Source: Favolaschia claudopus
Taxonomy: Eukaryota > Basidiomycota > Agaricomycetes > Agaricales > Mycenaceae
Assembly (NCBI GenBank): GCA_037176885.1
Contig: JAWWNJ010000220.1
Span: 124,001-188,000 of the forward strand
DNA length: 64,000 nt
Direction of reading: 5' to 3'
Position 1 is the stretch's first letter; each line of letters opens with the position of its first letter. Position numbers and translations under genes: made by a program. Of the stretch, positions 21,758-33,175 are shown piece after piece. The notes under the pieces were generated by a model. The model had not been told where the DNA came from. It made no database searches and worked only from the letters and a program-made list of their open reading frames with translations.

Positions 21758-22140
21758 ATGTCTCACCTAGACCCTCCTTTTCCTTCTTTCTCCCTCGTAC
21801 TCTCACAAGACGGATCGTCGTCGCGGGGCATCATCCGATACTATACATGGATCGCTGTCAACGACCATGATACCATCGCGTCCGGATCCAACATCGCACA
21901 CATCATCCCCATCTACCACAATGTTTGTCGCCTTCTATTCCAACCTTTCCCTTGCCAATCCTGTTGCAGCCCCCTCAGCCTGCAGTTGCACCAACTGCCC
22001 ATAATCCTTTCGCCAAAATTTTTGACACTATACGCGTGCGTAACTAGTTCTGCTCCCTTTGTTCTCTCAATCTCGCTGAATATGGCCCCCAGAAATTTTT
22101 GGAAAAGATAATCACCCGCGTCAAAGCCATCACATCTTGA
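21758..22140 (+). CDS. Small Pro-rich / amphipathic-helix protein, copy 1
   Basis: Three exons are inferred. The first begins MSHLDPPFPSFSLVL and ends IIPIYHN. A GT-AG intron (about 21921-21966) leads to PPQPAVAPTAHNPFAKIFD, and a second intron (about 22035-22092) leads to the end KFLEKIITRVKAITS. The start phrase (PFPSFSLVLSQ) and the amphipathic basic end resemble the gene at 27836 (PLPSFTTVLLQ; LLQRFFAALADKVKAHM). Both have a TATA box and follow a copy of the membrane-protein gene at a similar distance, so they look like the second gene of a duplicated unit. No known family. Confidence 0.5.
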
Positions 22141-23478
22141 TCATGAACTCGAAATTTGTACATCGCAATTCAACACTACTTCTTGGTAAACCACTAGGTG
22201 AATTTTTCTCTGTCTTTTTTTTTTACAGAATTAACGAACGCGACCTCAGAGTTACACATGCCTCGCGCGACACTATGATGCCAGTAATCCTGGCTTGTAC
22301 ATACAGGCTGAGCAACAGTCTTTCTGTGTCTTGACTATGTCCGTTCAGAGCCCTCCAAACCGCAGAGCGACCAACAATGAACCATGACCCAATTTCTGAA
22401 GAGGAGAAAAAAGAGAGAAGACCCCACTCACGAAGAAACCGAAATGTACTTACGTGTCGTACACCTTTGCGCCCTTTAATCTGTACATATCGAACCCGTA
22501 ATCCAGCTTTTGAATCTTCGAGGTGATGTACTCGCTCGTCCAGTGTATGGCTGACATTTTGCAACGCCGTTATGCGCTTGGGCTTGCCGCCATCCGCAAG
22601 AAATTCTGCCTGCCAATCGCATTTTCCATGCCGCTCTCATACAGGCTTTTCTTCCTCTTTTTCCACATTGGATGGCTGGCATGTATCCCCGGAAATAAAC
22701 TCGTCAAAAATGATCTTTCAAAGCTCGCAGTTGCCGCCACGACGAATTTGCCCCGTATAGTCGGCCATAAAAAGAATTGCGGCGGCGCAGTCCCAATCCC
22801 CTTATAGCACTACTCAAACTATTGCCTGGTTCGCATCACCTCAACACTTCTGTCGCCAGCACTGTCGACGCATCAGTTGCGAGAGGAGAGGGCCGAAGCG
22901 AGCAGAAAACTGATTAAGGAGACCAAGTCAGTTGTCGACGAACAAGTCCCTACCGCTCATCCTACTACAAAGAACACCTTGGCTGCAGCTGTTATGCTTT
23001 TGAGGCGCACCCCCCTTGCCGCCCATACTAATGACTACTTAGCAACATGGAATTCGAACCTACAGCTCGCCTCACGACAAGCCAGTCCTGTAATATACAC
23101 TGCCATGCAGCAATGGTGAACTTGAGGATCTATATATGTATCAGGTTCCCTGAACCGTCTGTCTCCGGGGGCGTCGGCTGTGCAAATTGTGGCGCTCGTC
23201 TTTTAGAGTCTTCGGTAGATACTGATGGAATGCCGGGATTCCTTTTCCCAAACCCTGAGACCTGAGTTCTGAGTGCTCGACTGTATTTTGAACCTTCCGT
23301 TCCCGAGTCAGACGATCATCTGATCTAAACTCTGTGACTTGTTTTTGACTTGTTTTGTTTTCTCATCGGGGATTGATTTACGTCTCGGGATTCTCTCCCG
23401 CTGCATCGTATTCATCTCACTGTCTAATGTGTCAGCTACGTTGAAGGTCCCAAAGTTATCTGGGAAATACTCGACCCG
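22141..23478. other. Gene-poor stretch, nothing recognised
   Basis: Only short frames are present. An apparent frame at 22877 begins at TTG, not ATG, and has no motif. No tRNA or known transposon ends are seen. Confidence 0.45.
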
Positions 23479-23611
23479 TCGGTCCAAGCGAGAAATATTG
23501 ATCCGCGACACCAAGCAACGACAACATGTCACAGTGACCTGTGACGCCATTCTACGCTTGCTCTCCCCCACCACAAGCAAAAGAATATCTCCGCCTCATT
23601 GAGCATCCCCA
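23479..23611 (+). repeat. Conserved upstream region, copy 2
   Basis: This is the match of 17576-17710, running up to the start codon of the second membrane-protein gene. Small differences (for example ACATGTCAC against ACTTTGTCAC) show that the copies have diverged. Confidence 0.85.
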
Positions 23612-25099
23612 ATGTTCTTCATCTACATCTCCTTCCTCGTTCTTGGCTGGTTGGCATACCTCGGCGCGGCAGACCTTGCCAAGACAGGCTACCACGAGTT
23701 TACAACCACCGCCCCCACCCTTCTCTCTTACGCTTCGGCGTTGGCCCGTGAATTCGCCATCATCACCCCCATCCTCCTCGTTCTCGCCTTTGAAATTGCC
23801 GTCGCCGGATACGTTCTATGGCACGTCCTTATCAACAACGGATACATCGATTCGGACAAGTCTAGGTTTAGCAATATCGAGGGTCCCTTCCCGCAAGCTT
23901 CGGCTACTGCATGCAGTATCGTTGTACTAGCTGGATCTAGCCTCTTTCTTTGCGCAGTCGCGAGCCCACTGGATGAAGATATAGACTTAACTCAATTCGT
24001 TCCCGGCGCGTACTCGAACGACCTCGAATCTACCAACGCAACTATATCCACCACCGCCTCCCTTGTTCTGATGTCCGTCTCCCGTACCGACCTTCAACAG
24101 GGCATGCTTTCTCGCCACTTACCATCGCTTCTCGGATGTATCAGGGCGACATATCACCTTTGGATAATTTCAACACGACAGTCTCTGAGACTGCTACTTG
24201 ACGCGTTCGAGACCGTTCCAAAGAATCACAGGCTCCTAGGATATCCATTCCCCGTACCCGAACACGCACCAGACGCATTGCAATACCAAAACAATACGGT
24301 CGAGGAGTCTTCAATGGAGGATGAACACAAGAATCCAACACTGTTAGAAGAGTTATCTTTTGCGAACCCAAGTATCCCTCGCGCTATTACATGGATCGAA
24401 CATACGTCTGACGACGCCTTCGCTGCTCTTGACATAAACGCTGCATACATCGACACAGGAGAAGATAACACGCTGGCGGAAGACGCCGAACCCGCCGCTC
24501 ACCCGCCCACTTCTGCCGTCGACGAAATTTCAACTACGCCCGCCGTGTTCGACGCAAGGGTCGAATGCGAGCCTCCGAATGTAGATTACTCGCTTGCTCG
24601 ATCGGCCACGACGCCGGCTCCGCCCACGATTACCAGCCAGTTAGATTTGGCATCCCAAACTCAAGTCTCGGTCGACGACACCTTTGATTCTGCCAGCACC
24701 GGCATCGCCTTGACCAGTCTTGAGGACTCCGAAAGCAACGATCTGTCCGCCACTCGTTTCGCCCTCGGCATGTCTGCAGCATCATCCACTCCCGTTACCA
24801 AATTAACTGGCCCTCCTGCCCCATCCAAATCCACACTCAAGGGCTCAGCCTCGGCATACATGTCCAAATTTCGTTCTGCAACGGCACGTATTGCGCCACC
24901 ATTCAAGAAGTCTTTCTCGTTCTCCGTTCGAAAGGCTTCACCCACCTCCATCCCGCCCTCGACCTCTGACGCACCGACTCTGGTTGACACTACGACGAAA
25001 AAATCGACAAAGAAGTCACTGTTCCGTCGCCCACCTCTTCCCTTCCGGGCCCGCGGCCAAAGCATTCACGCACCCGTTGTCCCCGCGCCACCGCTTTGA
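23612..25099 (+). CDS. Membrane protein with disordered tail, copy 2 (intact)
   Basis: A single exon of 495 residues. It begins MFFIYISFLVLGWLAYLGAA, then LAKTGYHEF, a second hydrophobic segment (IITPILLVLAFEIAVAGYVL) and a third near residue 100 (SIVVLAGSSLFLCAVAS). The shared block has FVPGAYSNDLESTNATI and YHLWIIS. The long tail is rich in Ser, Thr, Pro, Asp and Glu and ends in a basic, Pro-rich stretch (KKSTKKSLFRRPPLPFRARG). It is intact where copy 1 is interrupted. N-terminal helices plus a disordered cytosolic tail suggest an anchored membrane protein. No family is recognised. Confidence 0.75.
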   Translation: MFFIYISFLVLGWLAYLGAADLAKTGYHEFTTTAPTLLSYASALAREFAIITPILLVLAFEIAVAGYVLWHVLINNGYIDSDKSRFSNIEGPFPQASATACSIVVLAGSSLFLCAVASPLDEDIDLTQFVPGAYSNDLESTNATISTTASLVLMSVSRTDLQQGMLSRHLPSLLGCIRATYHLWIISTRQSLRLLLDAFETVPKNHRLLGYPFPVPEHAPDALQYQNNTVEESSMEDEHKNPTLLEELSFANPSIPRAITWIEHTSDDAFAALDINAAYIDTGEDNTLAEDAEPAAHPPTSAVDEISTTPAVFDARVECEPPNVDYSLARSATTPAPPTITSQLDLASQTQVSVDDTFDSASTGIALTSLEDSESNDLSATRFALGMSAASSTPVTKLTGPPAPSKSTLKGSASAYMSKFRSATARIAPPFKKSFSFSVRKASPTSIPPSTSDAPTLVDTTTKKSTKKSLFRRPPLPFRARGQSIHAPVVPAPPL

Positions 25100-27770
25100 A
25101 TCTTCTTCAAATACAATTGATACCAAATGTCTCGTGAGTCAGCCTTTCGGGTCTTTGAACAACTCGCTGACCATCTTCGTTTAGATATCTGCATCATTTA
25201 TATCTCATATCTCCATTTCGTGCTTAAGGAAATGTATCGTACACCTGGGATCCAAAACACTCAACCGTCCGGAACGGTCTGCTTGCTTGTGGACAATTTT
25301 ATCTCGAGTTCTCTTCGTCAGGTTTATTATTTTCAATCTATGTATTCGGATTTTGCTTGTGCTTGGGATCTAGAGAAATCGGGGGCTTCGTGTATCAGGA
25401 GAATATATTCATTTGTGCTTGTACAGGACATGCGAGGTTTTTGAGCCGGCATCTGAAGGGTTCCCGATATCTACGTGTGTCGAAGATACGCGGGATTGGC
25501 GAGCCTTTAACGAAAAGCCCGCTTCATCGGATTGCCTCCAATATCTGACCGCAAGCGCAGAGGCATCGAATACTCCCCGAAGCCATGCATCGACTTCAAA
25601 CCCAGAGTCCAATAGCCGCTACCGATCTATGTGTGGGTCTAATCATGTTTGCCATAGCCGTCGTAAAAGTTTGAGGCCGTGGCAGGGCGAAAACAATGAC
25701 GGGAAAACTGCTTGCTGGTGGCCCGGTCCATGACATGCCACTACTCGTCCATTGCATCGTCCTCCCTCCGTATACCCTGGTGCTCAATCCCATGGAAGTG
25801 ACCAGTCATTCTGTCCGCTCCCGTATCGCGATCCAGTTTAAGTATTGCGCCAGGCATTGTCTTCGAATACCTGGACCGCCAGGATTCGCCTGTGTCTGAG
25901 TGGGCGGAACTATATAGGCCGTTGTTGGCGAATCCCAGGAAAATTCTTGCTCATGCCGGTGGGCCATCCGCCAAGTCGGCGCAAATCGTACAGTGCGCGA
26001 GGAGGACGATTTGAGTGGCTTGCTTTGGGCTTGCTTGTCATATGATCATGGAGCCGGCGGTTTAGAATTATAATCGCCAAAGCGTTCGAGACTGCTGGTC
26101 CAAACCGGTCCAAAGTGTCGCACAACTTGAAAGCGGCTCGAAAGACGGGATTCGGGATTTGAAGGAGGGAAAAGGCATTGATTTGGCCGCAACGAGTTTA
26201 ACCCAAGTACAAGTTTTGAAAAAGATGGTCGCACCACGAACAGTGTAATGAGAGCTGAGGCGCATCAACACTGAGATCACTTCAGCGAAAACGATCGATC
26301 CAACACTTTTGATCCAAACCTTGAATATCTTGAAAATGTGTTTTTGCTCGTCCCTTAAAGCATCCCCGGTCACCAACTAGTCACTGCATCCCCCAGTCTT
26401 GCTGGACCGAATGCCACCAGTGTCCGGTGTCCGCATTGCTACTGTGGTAGTTTTCGTGCCTGGGTCCAACAGCTACGCAACATGCGTCCGAGATCCTGCA
26501 AAAACCAATGACTGTACCACAAGATAGCCACGGGGGTGGCAAGGAGATGTTCTATCTTCCGCTACAATCTTTGTCTCCATGCAAGTTCGGGGTGGCGAAG
26601 AGAAGAAACCTACCTCGTCAGCTTCAAGTTCGTGGTGGACTTTTTGTCGCGAATTCCAAGCAAGCAGGCACTGCTGTATAGGTCGGGTGGTGCTTGAAGT
26701 GAAACTTATGTGTTGAATGGAGTGCACTGGGAGTTTGGAGAATATTCGGGGGGCTGGGAGGCGTTGCTCGGGATCTCAATTTCGAAGTCTTCGAGGTCTG
26801 TCGATTTCACACTTTGCATTCAAATATTTTGCTGCAGGCCTTCTAGTACACCGTTTCTTGTCGATTGCTGGAGCACTCGGACTAGTCTCTGAAAGCTTGC
26901 GGTTTCTTCAATTTCAATTTGCTATTCTGGTGCTGCTTCACTCTGGCTTGAAATTTTCGCTTTTTCTTGACTCTTCGGTGTCGTGGATTTGGTGTCGGCT
27001 TCATTCAGTCAAGAGGGTTTCGACGCATGGTATTATCTGGCAATACTTCCTCGCAATATTGAGGCGACCTGGGCAAAGACAACTACGCGGAAACGTTGTC
27101 GATGGTCACGTGTCCAGACCCCGCCCATCGACTCGAATTCGTTACAGTGGGTGGCGAAGGATAGGACCATCGACGTTTCAGATTCCCCGTTCTCTATGTC
27201 TGAGACGGCCGTAGCGCATTTGTGCCGACAGATTGTGGACCAGTTTCAATATTGAACACGGTTGCATCGATCGCGACGTTCAAGTGCAGCAAAAGGAGAA
27301 CCAGCAAAACACAGCGAAGGGTCGAGCATTAATGAGCAGCTCGGCTCAATTTTGATAGCAGTTCTCTTGATTGTGCCGTCTGTCAGGTCTTGTTTTTGAA
27401 TCGGCGCGTGTGAAGCATCTTTGCAAAGCCCACGATGGTTACCTCTCGAGACGCACAGTGCTCCGTTCACGATCGCCAGCGCCGATGAAAGCATGCTAGA
27501 GAGCAACCGGGCTCGGTGAGAGAGCTCGAAGACTGCAAGACACCACCAATAGCTTCCATCTGCTTGCAGCCACCGAGTATTCCGCTTCGCTGGAAATGAG
27601 GAGCGCATGAAGCGCATCAAGAACGGCGTCGATACTTCTTGCTGGCTGGCTTGATGGCCATTGCGGTGGATCAGGATGGGCTCGGTTGGTAGCAGGGTCC
27701 AGAGGGTGGAATTTGGTCGGAGTAGGCAAAGAATTGTCCCAACTAGGACTCTAACGGCATGAAGTCCTCA
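25100..27770. other. Gene-poor 2.7 kb after copy 2; 3' UTR intron at 25134-25184
   Basis: The 3' UTR of the preceding gene appears to hold an intron at about 25134-25184, in the same place relative to the stop as after copy 1. The remaining sequence has only short frames and I see no supported gene. Confidence 0.45.
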
Positions 27771-27777
27771 TATAAAA
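27771..27777 (+). promoter_or_regulatory. TATA box of the small gene at 27836
   Basis: TATAAAA lies 65 bases before the ATG. Confidence 0.55.
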
Positions 27778-27835
27778 GCTGGGTTGCCGTCGTTATTCAA
27801 ACTCAATCCCTCTACCCACTTGTACACTAACCAAC

Positions 27836-28198
27836 ATGCGCACTGAAGAAACACCCCTCCCATCTTTCACCACCGTGCTCCTGCAACAACAGCCCGTCTA
27901 CATAAGCTCGCCTCCACCTCATCTAATCTTTCCTTGGACGCCGGTCACGTATTATCCCCCATTTGTCGCGGCACCGGCACCTCCCGCCCCATCTCTTCCA
28001 GCACGATCCTCCTCAGATTCCTTTGGAGTGTTTACTCATCATACTTTAGACCCCGACGCAAACTCCAGTGGTAGGTCGTCGGCTCAAAATTGGGATTGCA
28101 ATTCGCGTATGTTGTATGAGATCCTTCGTCCTGTAATTCTCAAACTACTGCAGCGCTTCTTTGCTGCCCTCGCCGACAAAGTCAAAGCGCACATGTAG
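27836..28198 (+). CDS. Small Pro-rich / amphipathic-helix protein, copy 2
   Basis: An open frame of 120 residues. It starts MRTEETPLPSFTTVL, runs through a Pro/Ala-rich middle (YYPPFVAAPAPPAPSLPA) and ends in a helical basic segment (ILRPVILKLLQRFFAALADK). The layout and both ends resemble the three-exon gene at 21758. A TATA box precedes it. No family is recognised and the protein could be species-specific. Confidence 0.5.
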   Translation: MRTEETPLPSFTTVLLQQQPVYISSPPPHLIFPWTPVTYYPPFVAAPAPPAPSLPARSSSDSFGVFTHHTLDPDANSSGRSSAQNWDCNSRMLYEILRPVILKLLQRFFAALADKVKAHM

Positions 28199-29146
28199 AT
28201 CCAAGGGTGCTGTAATCAAAATAAGATGCACTACTAGGTACGTTGTAATCGTCCTTGCCTACAGTACTGCTTACGCTGATATGGGGCAGAACACTCAAAC
28301 GCGCTCCACCTTCTTGAAAATCAGACTGCATCTGGCCGGTCATACCCTAACAAATTGAACATCTGGTCCTGCTGTTCGCACTATGTAGCAGAAACTCGCG
28401 AATGATGAAAAACATACGAATTGTATCAACTCACTTCTGCGCAACGCGATCATGCGCACAGTACATATAGTTCACCCGCTCCTACTGTTTCTTATTCTTT
28501 GTATAATTCTTACGCCTTGGCTACTCTTCTGCTCTTTCAATGTTCGAGATCGAAAGATCTTTTTGCTTGAACACAGACAGCACAACAACAGTGAGTTGCG
28601 AGATAAGATTAGATTGTGTCCTTGTCAATGTTATGTCACCCCATTTTGCTTCCGTTTGATTTCACACGCCAGCCTTTGTCTGATTTGTACCAAACGCTTT
28701 GGCATTAGCTTTGACGAGGAGCTTCCGACTACTTTGACGACATATACATCGGCTGTAGGCTCCGCAAAGGGCTTTTGTCCTGACAAGAAGATTGATTGAC
28801 CCCGTCGCCGTGTTACTGGACTCTGGTAGACACTCTGTCATCAACATGAGGCTGTTTTTTGCTGGATTTCTGGCTGGGACATCACCATGAGCTTGATTCC
28901 GGCCTCTGCGACACTGACTGCCTGAGAACGGATGTGATTTGTGGAGAGGGCAAACCATGCCTCACGCACAACGTGCTATTAACGAGGGGTAAGTATCCTA
29001 CGCGTCCCGTTAAGGAATATCGCGCTTCTTGCATCGAATGTTGAAAAGGAGAGCTTTCAAGACCATGGATAGGCAGGCTTTCAGTCTACTGCAGCTCGCT
29101 TCTGTCCCCCTCTTCCTCTCCTCACAAATTCCCAATTTTTTCGACG
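28199..29146. other. Intergenic, nothing recognised
   Basis: About 950 bases with only short frames; it should contain the promoter of the HMG-box gene. Confidence 0.45.
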
Positions 29147-30411
29147 ATGCCCATCCACCAAGCTATCCCTTCGCGTCGATCTCGGAGGATTTCTGTCCCT
29201 GGTCGGTCTCTTTCGCTCCCTCACTATCTATCGCACTTTTACTTATATCAGCTTACAGAGCTTCATGATGGATCGGACGAAGACCTCGAGCTTCTCTATC
29301 CCGACTCTGATTCAGAGACTCAATCCACCTCGTCCATCCCTCCCATCCATGCTGCACCTTCGGCTTCCCGGACGGCACATTCTCGCCGGCGCTCTGAAGA
29401 CCACATTCCTCGGCCGCCCAATCCGTTCATCTGTTTCCGCTCCGAATACTGTGAGAAAAACAAACTTCGCGGCGCCGCTGAGATTCGCGACCACCGCGAG
29501 GTCAGTCGCTTGGCCGGCGTAGCGTGGCGCGCGCTGTCACTTCCCGAGAAGAAGAAATACGAGGACATCGCGCGGGAGAAGAAGTCGATTCATGCGCAGA
29601 TGTACCCTGGGTACAGCTATACGCCTGGTCCTCGTCCTGGGATGAAAGGACAGGGCAAGCGGAGGAGGGTGGATGATGATGGCGACTACGAGGAGCATGT
29701 GGCCAAGTTCAAGCGTCGCCGATCCAGGGCTTACTTGCAGTACAAGCCCGAGCCCGTCTCTTCACCCTTGGACAGCGCGCCATCCTCCTCCTTCCCCAGC
29801 AGCCCCATCGAAGAGTCTTTCTTGGAGCCCGTACCCCGATCCTCCGCTCCCAGCCCGGACCCTCGACTGTCACACACGCCCGAGCTCGCTCCCGACTCCT
29901 CTGCTTCTTCGTCTGTGTCTCCTCTTCCCGAGCCCGCTCCGTACACCCCGCTTTCCTTCGTGCCCGAGGTTACTTCGGACGATATGGACGACTTTATCCC
30001 AACGGCAGACATCCCGCCTCTTGACTTGTACAGTCCTTCAAGTTATTCAGATGTATGTTCTTCCCTTGTTCCCTACGCTTTGTTCGTCGCTCATTCCTCT
30101 TTTCCCTTTCCCAGGACCTCGAGATCAAAATCGACCGTTCTCAACACCAGGCCTATTCGCAGGCCGATCCCGTTGGGTCTCAGTTCTTCAAGACAGGCGT
30201 GCCAAATCAGACGCGCGACATGTTCATCTGGTATAACAACGACGGCACCTTCGTCAACCCCCAGCTCGCGGCTGCTTCGTCGTCGTCTTCGTCTTCGAAG
30301 CAAGTGGAGCCCGAGTGCGAGGCTTGGACGACCAACTACGAGGAAGCACAGTGGGCCAATCCTTTCGAGCTCTCCATGTCGGACATATTCCACATGGATC
30401 GCATGTCGTGA
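29147..30411 (+). CDS. HMG-box transcription factor (MATA_HMG type)
   Basis: Three exons. The first (MPIHQAIPSRRSRRISVP) ends at a GT donor near 29201, and the second starts with LHDGSDEDLELLYPDSDS. The HMG box spans roughly residues 65-140: IPRPPNPFICFRSEYCEKNK, then VSRLAGVAWRALSLPEKKKY and AREKKSIHAQMYPGYSY. The PRPPNPFICFRS start is typical of fungal MATA_HMG boxes, which bind the DNA minor groove. A basic stretch follows (GKRRRVDDD, KFKRRRSRAYLQYKPEP), then a Ser/Pro-rich region. The last exon begins after an intron near 30053-30117 and holds FIWYNNDGTFVNPQ and the end SMSDIFHMDRMS. In mushrooms such factors often act in sexual development, but nothing here shows which role this one has. 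Confidence 0.88.
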
Positions 30412-30590
30412 TTCGATCGCCAATGCCAGTAAACCCTCGCGTATACCGTTTTTGTACTGTACAACTCATGTTCCCTGTGTTCCGTTGAACTCGCGATACC
30501 TTTTTTCGATACCTATGCCAAGTGTTTGTATTTGCGCAGAGATTGTTGATGATACATTTGTGTTTTACATTTCTTCAGTTACAGTTGCGT

Positions 30591-32857
30591 TCAGGCCTGC
30601 GTCCTCGCGCGTTTGGCAGCAGGTTCTGAATCGATATCAATCCGACCAGAGCTTTGTTCCTCTTTTATCCACGCCGAACACTCCTCTAAAGTCCCCTTGG
30701 GATTCGCGAGCTGCCATTCCATCACCCGTGCCATGACACTACCTGTCCAAGCCCCAGGTCGAGTTGCGCCTAGGATCTGGCAGACTTGATTGCCCTAGAA
30801 GGTAGAGAGTCGTTCAGTGGAGAATACCCTGAAGTAAAAACGAAGCAACTTACATTCAAAAGCGGCTTTTCATCGCCGACGTTGGCCAGTCCGAGTTCTT
30901 CGACACGGGCAGCGAAAGCGTTGTACAAGTTGATGATCCTGGTGGCCTGGGAAGCTACGAACGAACATCAGATTAGAAAGAAAGAAGATGCAGTCAACGA
31001 TGGTCACTGACTGTCAAGCTGATTCGTTTCGAGGTCGTAGTGTGGACTCAATTCTCGCACTAACGAAAAGAGCGCAGACAGTTGCCAGCGTGTATCAGAG
31101 CTAGGATGATGTAGAGCCTTTTCCCTCAAAAAGAGCCCTACACCAAAGGTGAGTGAGCTGATCTGCGGATATCTTATGAAGCACGAGAGACTGAACACAC
31201 CCATGGCAACCCTCTCCGAAGGCATCCTAAATTTCTCCTGGCTCAAGTCGGGGTCCTCCAGCTTCTGCGCCGCCTCGAACAGCAGAGGGATACCATTAAG
31301 ATAATGATTCTGTGTCCCGAGTTTCAGCGACTCCCGCACGGCACATTCGACTGCGCTTTGCGGCCTCTTCTTCTTGTCCGGGTAGGTGACACCGAAATGT
31401 GGGATCAACGCCGCAGCGAGGTATAGTCGCGCTGTCGTTAACGTGTCCTTTGCGGCTGAGAGGAGGGTGGGGTGGACGGGGGGGAGGGCGGGTTGGTTTC
31501 GTGGGGGGTTGGTTGGGGTTGGGGTTGAGTGTGAGTTTGAGTTTGAGTTGAGTAGGGTGTGTAGTGTGAGGGCTGCTTTTACGGAGGATGTGGATGGGGC
31601 GAGGGGGGCGGAGAGGGAGGACTTGATTTCGGGGGGTACGACGTTGAATATCGCTTCATAGAGAGAGAGATCGTGGATCATTTGGATGGTGCGGGTTGGG
31701 TCCGGACCTGCATTTATATCAGTTGCATGTTTGTTGTGCGTCGAATAAGTGTGTGTGTGTACCTTTCATCATTTTGGAAATTTCCTCGCCGACGCGTTCG
31801 CGCTTCACCTTCGTAACCAGAGCGTCCTGGGTAGATAATCAATAAAAATGGATACATACCGCTGGACCGTTATTACCTGGATTACAGGATCCTTCACCGC
31901 CTCTGCGAGCTCAGGGACGATTTCGAACCCGAACCGCGTTGCGAAGCGGAGACTGCGTAATATACGCAGAGGATCGTCGAGGAAGGTTTCCCGAGGCGGA
32001 AGAGGGGTGCGTATGGTGCCGGTTTTGAGGTCGTCGATGCCCTGGCATCAAGGAGGGATGAACGCGAGTGCGGAGGCGGTGAATAGTCAATTAATTAATT
32101 ACCTTTTCGGTGCAATCTTCCACCTCCCGAGTATGAATATTATAAAACAACGCGTTGATGGTGATATCCCGCCTCAAAGCATCTTGCAACGGCGTCCCAA
32201 AAGCCTACACAAAAAAGCATCGCATCCTAAGCCCGTTTATTTTTTTCTTGTGCGATCCCGCCGAGATCAAAATAAAAAAGCACATACAACAGCCGTCGGA
32301 ATCCGACTATTATTATTCGCATACTCCTCGCTCCTCAAATTAACCAAATCCAACTCGAGCCCGAAGATCGGTATGCGCGCGGTCTGTAGGTGTTTCGACT
32401 GTTCGGGGTTGGGGTTGATTATGGCTATGGCGCCGGTTTTGATTTGTTTGAGGTGGGCGAAAGAGGAGAGGTGAAGGGCGAAGTCTGAGCCCATGATGGA
32501 GGTGAGGGCGATGTCGATGTCGTTGCTTTGCATGCCGAGGAGCTACACCGAATTTTGAAGTTATATTTTATTTTCGATGTGGGGGAAGGGGGAAGGGGGC
32601 AGACAAACCTTATCCCGGACCCAACCACCAGCGATTCGACAAGAGGTCGAGATGTCTTTGGTTTGCTTGAGATGGGTGCAGCATTCGTCGAGGAGGGTGC
32701 AGAGTTGGTTCTCGGTTTCTGTGAGCTCGATTTTGAGGTTGCTGTTGGGGATTTGGCGGCGGGTTGGGGTGCGGAGGAGGGCCATGGATATCGACGAGAT
32801 TGTTCTTGGGCGGAGGAGATGGGAGTGGGATGGTGTTAGCTTCCGGCGAAGGAGCAT
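30591..32857 (-). CDS. CCA1: tRNA nucleotidyltransferase (CCA-adding enzyme)
   Basis: It adds or repairs the 3' CCA of tRNAs using CTP and ATP. The first exon has CRIAGGWVRDK (motif A, flexible-loop Gly-Gly). After an intron comes NDIDIALTSIMG with the two metal-binding Asp, then RRDITINALFYNI (motif B), DDPLRILRSLRFATRFGF (motif C/D) and EEISKMMKGPDP. A long helical tail ends with GNQVCQILGATRPGAWTG, MEWQLANPKGTLEEC and a basic RARTQA. The middle carries a low-complexity insertion (Asn-Ser-Thr-Pro-rich, near 31480-31560). Two in-frame start codons (32857 and 32785) bracket an Arg/Ser-rich segment that looks like a mitochondrial presequence, as in yeast CCA1, where alternative starts give mitochondrial and cytosolic/nuclear forms. 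Confidence 0.93.
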
Positions 32858-33175
32858 TCAAAGTTTTGAGTCACGTCGACTCGGGTGTTTGATGGAACCG
32901 CGACGTGATATTTTGTCTTGTTTTCGTTTTGTTGTGTCACTGAGACTGAGAGGAATTGAATCTCGTCAGGCAAGTAGGATGCAAAGGGAATATCGGATGA
33001 ATTCGTATACGGTATGTACAGTAATTACGCGGGCGATTGCGAGGACAGACTATCAAGAAAACAGTTCCAAAAAACTACAGTACTAGTAGCGGCGTCGGGC
33101 TTTGAGACGCGAAAATTCGAGGAGCGGCGAATATACACGAACGGGACGATGCGGGCTTGGCTTCAAGGGCAGGTA
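32858..33175. other. Intergenic, nothing recognised
   Basis: About 320 bases upstream of the CCA-adding enzyme and downstream of the next minus-strand gene; presumably the promoter of the former. Confidence 0.45.

Noticed and set aside
22877..23119. 80-codon frame on the plus strand
   Set aside because: It begins with TTG, has no motif and no conserved partner after the second membrane-protein copy.
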